In this document: positions 52,415-61,400 of the stretch, piece by piece
Position numbering within the stretch: the first letter of the stretch is position 1
Layout: each line of letters opens with the position of its first letter
From: Phylloscopus collybita
Lineage: Eukaryota; Chordata; Aves; Passeriformes; Phylloscopidae
Assembly: GCA_027886175.1 (NCBI GenBank)
Contig: JAJNNQ010000009.1
Span: 9,034,501 to 9,098,500, forward strand
DNA: 64,000 bases
Direction of reading: 5' to 3'
Position numbers and translations under genes: made by a program
The notes under the pieces: model-generated
Databases searched by the model: none
Seen by the model: only the letters and a program-made list of their open reading frames with translations
Told to the model about the DNA's origin: nothing

Positions 52415-55400
52415 CATAGGATCCAAAAATAATACACTGCTTTACTATACTAGAGGTAATCTTTTTAAAACCAGCAGTCCACATATGTCATAAAAGAGAT
52501 TTCTTTATGCTTCCAGTAGACAGATGCATTAGTACCCCAGGGAAATTAAGACAAGCAAAATCTTCCTTTTGGAAGATTTCACTGAGGTCACCTCATATTC
52601 TTCCTGAGAATGACAGGGTTCATAATTTTTTCCAGTGACAAATATGATTACTAAGTTCCTGTTCTTCCATCAGTGTTCTGCCCCCATGAAGTATAATGGG
52701 ATGAGCTGCTATTTATCATGAAGGCAAATGATTTGGTTGTGCCCTTTTAAGGTTTTTTTTGTCTTCAAAATAAGTCCTGTGACAACCTCACTTCAAGAAA
52801 GCTTCACAGTTCGTGCCCTTGCAAGTCGTAGGTGCAATATTCCAAGCCCCTGTGCTTGGCGTAGCAGTTCCTTTTGAGGTGATGGAGTCTTTGAGTGTGC
52901 TGAGCCCTGCTGAAAAAATGTTTGCTTAAAACATGGTGGAAATTATCTTGCCTTTCAAGTGCAGGAGCACAGCTTCCAAAGCCCTTTGTTTTTACTTTGA
53001 AAGCTTGAAAAGAATTAGTCATCGAACTTCAAAAAACTTTTTCTAATTTAACACACAGTGTGCAGAGATATTAAAAGGGTCCAGTTTTGTGAGTAGGCTT
53101 GGACAGCTCCCTCATTAAACCAGTGGCATCTGCTTGTTCTTCAGTCCTGAGCTTCGATAGCTCTTACTATAACTTACTTTAAATTTTCCCATCCTCACAG
53201 ATAAGATAAAAGCTGACTAAATAGGAGATATAAGCAATATTATACTTTTCCTGACAGTCCCTTGAAAATGGAGCATGGCCTGAGCCCTGGTCAGTTGGCT
53301 CTATGCACACAGGGTTAAAAGTATAGCCTTGCCCTGTCAGCAACCAGAAGACACAAGGAAGTTTTTGTGGTTTACAGCCAAGTTCAAAGTAAGCCTTCCC
53401 AGATTCTTTCCAAGTTAAACAACATCCAGGGAAGAGTTCAGGATTCTGGTTTTTTGCTCTTCACTGATCAGTAGAGAGGATCACAGCCTGTGGCTGCTTA
53501 TGGCAGAAGGCAAACCCAAAAGTTTGAAAAATTGCTCTCTCTGGTAGTTGTCTTTTCTCTGAGAATTTATTTGAAGTTCTTCTTCAGTCTATACTAGGCA
53601 AACCTTAAAAGAATTAGTTTATTGGCAGAGACTCATTTTAGAGATTTAAATTATAGCCTAGCTTAAACAGCTGTCTGCACTTCCTATTCATTAACTTTCT
53701 ACATAGGTCTTCAGTTTGCTTTATTATTAAACACTTATTTTTGTATGCAAAATGTGAACTACAACTACTCACATATTTGTTCGAATCAGTGACAGAATTA
53801 AAGTTCAAATGTGCATCAGTTTGTATGAGTGGGGTCCAAGAACCTTTTCCATCATTACATCCTTAATTCTTCCATTTTGAGCAAGTTAGAGGTGATGGCT
53901 TTGCAAACTGCTCCACACAGATGGTCCTTGCACTGAGCAATTTTTAGATTCCCTGTCCCCTGGTATTTGCACTTATATCTTGTGTTCATACAAGTTTATT
54001 CCTCTTAATTAATGCTTCCTCCTGATTCCTTGCTGACCCTATCACTGAAGAATGACTTTCTGTTCATGTATGATACCAGCACCTTGGGTCACTGAGGGAT
54101 GAAGTAATTATTCATGCAGATCATATATGAATAGACATCTTAATAATATGCTAATTTTTAAGTAAATGAGGAATTACTACACTGTGGAAATTGCCTGAGA
54201 ACTTTCATCTTATTTGATGAAGGATGTTACAAAATTTTTAAGAATATCAGAGGTGTAAGGAACCTTATTCTAATATGTATCTATCTACCAGTGACATAGA
54301 GGCTTCTTCTATTTAATAGGAATGGGCAGGAATCTGGGCAGCAAGCAGCAAAGAAAGAGGGAATTCATAGATATAGAGTGAAAACTTGTCCCCACTTTTT
54401 TTTCCTTCCAAGAGCAACGTAGGAATCAAGAAGCTGAATAACTGTCTGGTTTCTTGTCTGAGGGCTAGTTGTCTGCAAGCTCATGGTGATGCACCAGATT
54501 CTTCATAATTCCAGAATTTTTTCTTAGCATTTTGGAAGGCCTACAGGCTATCAGGACCTGTAGTTGGGATGTCAATCTCTCAATGTCCCAGATTACACTT
54601 TTTCAACAAGAAATCACTGTTACTGAGTGGTCACAGCTCAATAGCTTTTGAGGGTTTTTTTTTTGTCTAGTGTGAACACTACAGACACAAATTTTAGGAT
54701 GGATTTGTTAGTGCATTGTCATGAGATAACACAGCACGCTCTTCTGACCTCGTCTGTCCTGTCTCTGCTCCTGCTGAGCTCAGTGGCACTGTCCCCTTGA
54801 CCTCAGAAGTGTACAGCAAGGCTGGCTTTGGTGACAGTGGGATGGGATGGCCGTGCACCCACTGCTTGTCAGCAGAAACCACCTCCATGGGCATGGCCTC
54901 GACAGCTCTGGTAACCCAGTAGCTCTGTGGTTAGGGAACATCCCCTTCATGAGGGCAGAGCTCAGCTGCAGATGTAATGCCCTGAGCTGCTGCACTTTCT
55001 TTACCCCAGAGAAACTTGCTACAACTTCATCATTACTAGCCATTAAATTTGTGCTTCATCCACACTAAAACAGTAGCAGCAAATTAACAGTCATTTGATG
55101 TAAGAATAAATGTCATGTTTGCTTCCAGTTGCTTTACAGTGCTGTAAACTAAAAGGATTTTACAAGTCCCAAAAAAGTAGAGCTTTACTTTTTTGTTTGC
55201 CAAGCAGCACTATAATGCCATAGAGTGTGCTTCAGGGAAATAAGCCAAGAGGAGATGAATGGCACCTAAGCATTTGACAAAACAAGTGGAAAAATGAATA
55301 TGGAAAAATCCTATGTATATCTTGAAATTTGATGAAGTGACTATGGCATTATAGATCCATGACTTGATAATCCAACCTTGTTTGCATAAAAATGCTGTGG

Positions 55401-58400
55401 CATGTTACCTGTGGGAAAAGTTTGCAATTGAAAGCCGAATTTCAGCATCTTTTTTTGTCACTGATATATGCAGGATTTTTTGACTTAACCATAATGTTTA
55501 TATTTTGGTCTAGTCCTGCTTTGAGATAATTTAAACACTACTGAATTATGTATTACTAGTTTCAGAGGCAGGCTATGAGCCATAGCATTAAACTTCTAAA
55601 ATGCTTGATCAGTAGATTATTCAGTTAAGGCTATGCAAAACACATTGCAAGATTCTGAACATTCTTATCCTTTGATTTTCTTTGTAAAAGCATCATTAAA
55701 AGAGAAGTTTTCACTTCGAAGTAGGGCATCTTAATCTGATATCTATCAGATAGTAATTTGTGATGAGGTGTTTGGAGTCTGAGCCAGTATACTATGCTGA
55801 AAAATAATGGGTTTTACAAAAACATATATTTAAAACTGTTGGATTAACAAGTCATTCTAAACAAGCTTTTATGCTTGAAATACTCTACTTTGCTTTCCAT
55901 TTTTCTTTTATCTGCTTTCTTTGCTCTTCCCCTTGGAGGCAGTGAAAGTGGTCGGAGCACTCCAAGCTTATCCATGTACTCTGACAGCAAATCTTCACCT
56001 TCTGTCTATCAGCAGGCTCCTAGGCATTTCCATATTCCAGGTAGGCATTTACTGCTTAGCTTTTGATCTTCAATTTCTGGCACCTGTTTATTCTCTTCTG
56101 AATGTAATTTTTTTTTTTTGGCATTGATTTATGAATTTCAAAGTGCAGAAAGAGAAAATGTCTGCTAAGTGAATATCTCTTGTTAAACTTCATCTCAAAG
56201 AGAGCTGTGTGCTCATGTACCTATATGTTAAAAAAATTGCTTTACAGAAGGCACAGAATGAAAAATGTTACCAAGAGTGCAAAGTCACAGCAGCGCTGGA
56301 TTAGTGGCTGAACTAGGTGATCTTAAGTGGTCTTTTTTAGCCTTAATGGTTTTAAGATCCTATGATTTATAGTGTCATAACTGTATAGACGTATTGAATT
56401 TGTCTGCAGGAGGAATGACTGAAGGGTTTTTTGTTGTTTGTTTGTTTTTTTTCTTATCAGTCTATTGTCTGATTTTAAGTAATATTAACATAAACTTTAA
56501 AAGAAGCTGGAAGACTTCAGAACTGCAGGAGGCTCATTGTGACTATCTTTGTATATGTACTCTGCTGTTTTCAAGTTCAGTCAACAAGCACATTAAACTT
56601 ACATCCACACCATTTTGCTTTTTAACTGCTAAACACATCTACCTCTCCACTGTAATAGTTTGTTTATTCACATTTACCTTCAGTGGTTGATGTTTCTGTA
56701 AACAGACCACAATTAGGAATTGTATCTGCTCAGGTCCATAAGTACAGAGTAAATCTGTCTATGATATGGGAACCCTAGACTGTGGCTCTGAGGGCTTCCA
56801 GAAAATTCCTGGAAGGCCAAGTTAGCTATACAATTCAAAGTAAAGGAAAATGATAGGATTTCCTAAAAGAATAGGTTGTATTTCCAATATGAACATTCAT
56901 ACTTGAACATGTACACTTTATTTGTAAATAATGGAGAAAATCCTTTTCCAAGTGTGACAGTTGTAGTAGTCTCTTGCACTCCTATATGAATTTTATATAG
57001 TGACAAGTGTGCCAGTTTCTTTTTACTGTCTGTGAAGTCTGTACTGGTGGTGCAGATGAAACCCACCTACATATCACCAAATGGATGCCACTCAAGCATT
57101 TTGAGGGACTTAGGGGGGGATTATGTTGCATAGGTAGGTATCAGGGTTTTCAGCATATGATGGGTAAAGTTCCATTCTCTTTTAATAACCAGTGAATGGC
57201 AAACTACTGAATGACTGTGTAGTCTTTGCTGAAGTTTTTGCATTGTTATTGTTGCTGAGAGAAGACAGGAGCAGTGTGGTCTGTACTGCTTGCTTACTCT
57301 TTCATTCTTTCCTTTCTCTTTCCTCTTCTTCAGACACTGGCGTAAAAGATAACATCTATAGGAAACCTCCTATCTACAAACAGCATGGTACAGTCTGCTT
57401 TTCTCTGTTGCAGTTTTATCTGTGTCTTTAAAAAAAAAGTGTATTGACTCCCAAATTAATTTGCTGTAGTCTTTGCATTTCATTATGCCCCTATAACCTC
57501 AAATAGAAAAGAAGAAAAAGTAACATGAAAATTAAATGTTTTGTATAACATGATGTCCAAGGATACAGTAAGTTCTCCAAAACTGGGGTACTGGTGTTCT
57601 GGTATGTTGTGATGATTTAGAGCTGATAATAAGTGCCACATAAACTGCTGTGCTACGCTCTGACTGCTGTTCCACACCCTGTTTGCCCTCTCCTGCCCAT
57701 CTGTGCCTGCTCCTCAATATAAATCATAAGACACAACTTCTCAGGCTGAGCAAAAAAAAAATAAAATACAGACAACAAAGAAGTTGTTTATTGTAATGAT
57801 ATTTGGAAAAATCATGAACAAATGAAAGTAATAATCATCTACTGTAAGTCAGCATAGTTGGACTGATTTACTGAATGAGAAGCAGGATGAAGGACTCTCA
57901 TATCCTGTATCCTGGCTATGTAATTTAATTTTATAGATACTTTGGTTTGCAAAGAGGATTCTAAGCAACAGCTTTATATTTGCAGGCTGGGCATTTTTAT
58001 ATCCGTTTGCTGTCTGTTGAAGTCTGGATTATGTCAGTTTTGCACTGCTGTATGGAGCTGTCCTCGTAATCACTGCAGTGAGCAGAGAATTGAACTAGCC
58101 AGTCAGCAATCTCAATAGGTTAACAAGAATATATGTTTTAAATTTTCTTTTCTAGATTATGGGTGTTCTGAAGGATTGTGCTGGAAATACTTTTTTTTTC
58201 TACCAGAGAGGAAAGCATAATTTACTTTTAACGAAAAAAAAAAAGCCAAAAAACATAAAACAACAACAAAAACAACATAAAACAACAACAAAAATCAATA
58301 AACTTTCCTTCCAATAAAAATAATATAAATTAAAATCAAATTTAAAATATTTATCTTTTGTTCTGGAAGAACTCCCAGCTAAAGCACGAACACATGATTC

Positions 58401-61400
58401 AGCTCCTCAAGCTAATGGGACACTGAACTAATTCATGCTGAAAAGGAGCCAGAGAACATTCCTTTGTTGAAGAGACCAAGTTTGAACAAACAAGCACAAA
58501 AATGTTCTTTAAAACAAGAAGTGCAAGAAGCTCTTCGAAAACATTTGGCTTTAAAAGGTTTTAGTTACATCAGCACCCAACAGATTTGCTGTAGCTACAG
58601 CTTCTGTGTTTCTATTATAAACAACCAACTTCAGAATGAAAAAAGGTGGGGGAAAAATGGGACATGCAGGAGATCAGGCTCAGAGCAGGGGTTGGAAAGT
58701 GAAGTGTGTAGGAGCCTGCATGCTTGTGTGTATGTTTGTGTTTTAGAAATATTTGAACATCATTCAAAGTTACTAAAAAAGTTTTAATATCGCATTGGGA
58801 TTCATGGCAGAACCCAGCATCCCTTGTAGTGGTGAAGCTAATGCTCAGTACTGATGGAATTCAGGGCACTTGGATTTATCTGCCAGCAGTGTGTGATATG
58901 AAGCCTTCTCGGGGACTTGGGAGGGGCTGGCCTTCATGGCCCTCACTGATTTTGGTTGTAAATCTTCTGCATCTCTTTAGAGCCAGACACTCTCAAGATC
59001 TTGTGGAACTTTTGAAATTTCTGAATAGAAATCTTGAATCAAGCCTGGGTGTTTTTTTCCTTTAAAAACATCAAAGTCTTGAAACAAAAACAAAATTTCC
59101 AAAAATGCTTCAGATCCTCTGTATGGATTTTTGATTTAATGAGAGCAAGATCCATACACATAACCTGGAATCACTTGTTTAGGGTGTGCTCCCAAAATAT
59201 CTATGTAGGGACTTTATTCATCATCTGTCATATTTGAATATTCCTTCCTATTTATTCCTCAGAGAAGCAGCTTGCCATCTTGGGAAAATACCCTTGTCAG
59301 GATGCTGTGAAATAACTGTGAAAACCTTGTGTTTTTTCATAATGCTGTTCATATTTTCTAACCCAACTTTTTTTTTTTTTTTTTTTCCACACTAAATTGA
59401 AGGGGCAGGGGGGTAGCAGCCAAACCCTCTCCAGATTTTCACCTCTAACCTACAGATATTTTCCTTATGGCAATTTGTCGTTTTTTAACCACCACCTCCT
59501 CGGCAAAACCAGTTAAGGTCTGATTGTGAGCAATGTGATGGCACCAGAAATTGCATCAGAATAACACTGAAACGCTTTTGGTGGTGGCCTTTCACCTGTG
59601 TAGGTTAGATGCAGGGCAGATCCTCTGCAGACATGATGGCTGGGGAACTGGAGAGGGCAGAGTTTTTCCCAACTCGCTGAGAGTTTTGCAGCATTTCCAG
59701 TGATGCAATTTAATCTTCTTTCAGTCTGTCTCTAAGAATCTCATCTGAGCCTTAATTTTTGTATAATCTTTCTCTTAATAATAATTACATTCTCTGTCTA
59801 CATTGCATTGCACAGGGCCATTTTTCTCAGGCACTGCAGATAACCCCCTTGTTACTTTCATTTCTCATGGGCTTAAAGTTATGTTATGTCCTTCCAGTTT
59901 TCCACCATTAAAACTCTCCCCAAACTACCCAGAGGGATAAAAAGGCAAAAAGGGCTCAAATTTTAAGAACTTACCTGAAATTGTGTGAAATTTGGCACAG
60001 AACTTTAAGATTCTTGAGTGTAACTTGGTATCTGGAACAATATCCTGGGAAGTACAAGACAAGGAAAAACACATTTGAGGATTGGGAACTATCTAATGAA
60101 GAGCTTGAAGGTTTTCAGTTTTCTTCTCACCAAGCTGGAAAGTTACAAGGAAGTAACCCAATGGTAAAACATCAGCAACTTTCTTTGGGAAACACTCTTT
60201 AAGAGGACATTACGGCCAGAAGAGGAAAATACAGTCATAAAGATTGGCTGGTCAGGAATTTTGAATTCTAGAGTCTGACACAATGTCTCTTGTAGATTTT
60301 ATAAAGAGGCAATGCCAAGTTTGTTCATCATTTTCTTTACTATGATTGTCTACACTCTTTGGGAACCCAGGAGATCCAGGTGTACTGCCTACAAAATATC
60401 TGTGTGACTACTTGTACTTTCATGGCCATTGTAACAAAAAAGGGGGAAATGGCTTTTCTGAGTGGTAGTCATAGAAATTTGTCTCTAAATTATTATGTAC
60501 AATTGTTTTTCCCACCAGTCATTCACAAAAGAAGTTTTGTCCTGAAAATGCGGTTCAAAATCCATCAGGAGTAGATTCTCTAAATTCACTGTATACATGA
60601 AGGATGACTATTACTGTAATAATTTGCAAATTATTTTACTAATTCTAGAATTATTTTACTAATTCTATGAAACCATAGCTCTACATATCAAGTTTTCTGT
60701 CAAACTCTTTTTTAATTGATTTTCTCCCCCTCTTAAAAATATTTGGAACATAACTACAGTCAAAACAGAAGACAAAAAAATAAGATGCATTCTGTTCAAA
60801 TTTTTAAAATTAATTTAATCTTACAGCAGCAAGAAGATCAGAAGGGGAGGATGGAAACTTGGATCAGGACAGTAAGAAGGTAATGATCAGAAAGAACAAA
60901 AAAAGTATTGATCAATCTTGAAGTAACTAGTTTTTAAAACACATACATATGTAAAGTTATTCTTTTAAATAATTGAAATAATCATTACTACTTTAAGGTC
61001 TTTCCAAAAAGACGTTGAAAAGCTTAATCTCTCACCCAAAGGGTTTACAATGTACATTCTACAGTAAAGAGAAGTAGGGATATTGAGATTAAGAGCAATA
61101 AACTCATGGATTTTCACTCAGTCTCAATATCTACATTGGTGATTCAGCTGATCCTGCAGACTTTGGGTGCGTATTAACCTAGAAGGAAAATGTCAAAAGC
61201 AGATTACTTTTAAGAAAATGACATAGGGCATCTTCTAAAGTGGGGCACAGTGGGCAGCTTCGTGAACAGAGAAACTATCCTCAGCCCAACTAAAAATTAG
61301 AAGTTTCTGGTACTTTTGATGTCTAAGTCATTGTATAGTCAGCTTTTATCATTTGATAATGGAAGGTACAAGCTGCAGTGAGCATAAACAGACAAGCAGT

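Larger units (their letters stand above)
50523..55938 (+). other. ABLIM2: Intron after 99-nt cassette (5.4 kb)
   Basis: It contains a T/G tract (51661-51687) and an A26 run (52381-52406). An open frame of 147 codons at 51512-51955 spans the T/G tract and has no recognised domain; I regard it as chance. The stretch from 52500 to 55870 shows no repeat family or gene I can name. The acceptor is CTTCCCCTTGGAG, an unusual GAG end with a pyrimidine-rich lead. Confidence 0.75.
56041..57333 (+). other. ABLIM2: Intron in linker (1.3 kb)
   Basis: It holds a plus-strand CR1 3' end fragment (about 56298-56370) and a T/G tract (56424-56452). The acceptor is a long CT-rich tract ending TTCTTCAG. Confidence 0.8.
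57388..60826 (+). other. ABLIM2: Intron in linker (3.4 kb)
   Basis: It contains an A-rich block with a 22-bp period (58253-58296), a T19 run (59368-59386) and a 20-bp tandem duplication (60629-60667). I looked for extra linker exons like those of ABLIM1 and ABLIM3 and saw none I could support. The acceptor is TAATCTTACAG. Confidence 0.75.

Noticed and set aside
58366..58432. ELPAKARTHDSAPQANGTLN-stop, an exon-like short frame with a possible acceptor
   Set aside because: No match to ABLIM linker exons that I recall, the upstream sequence is A/T-rich without a convincing acceptor, and there is no polyadenylation signal directly after it.
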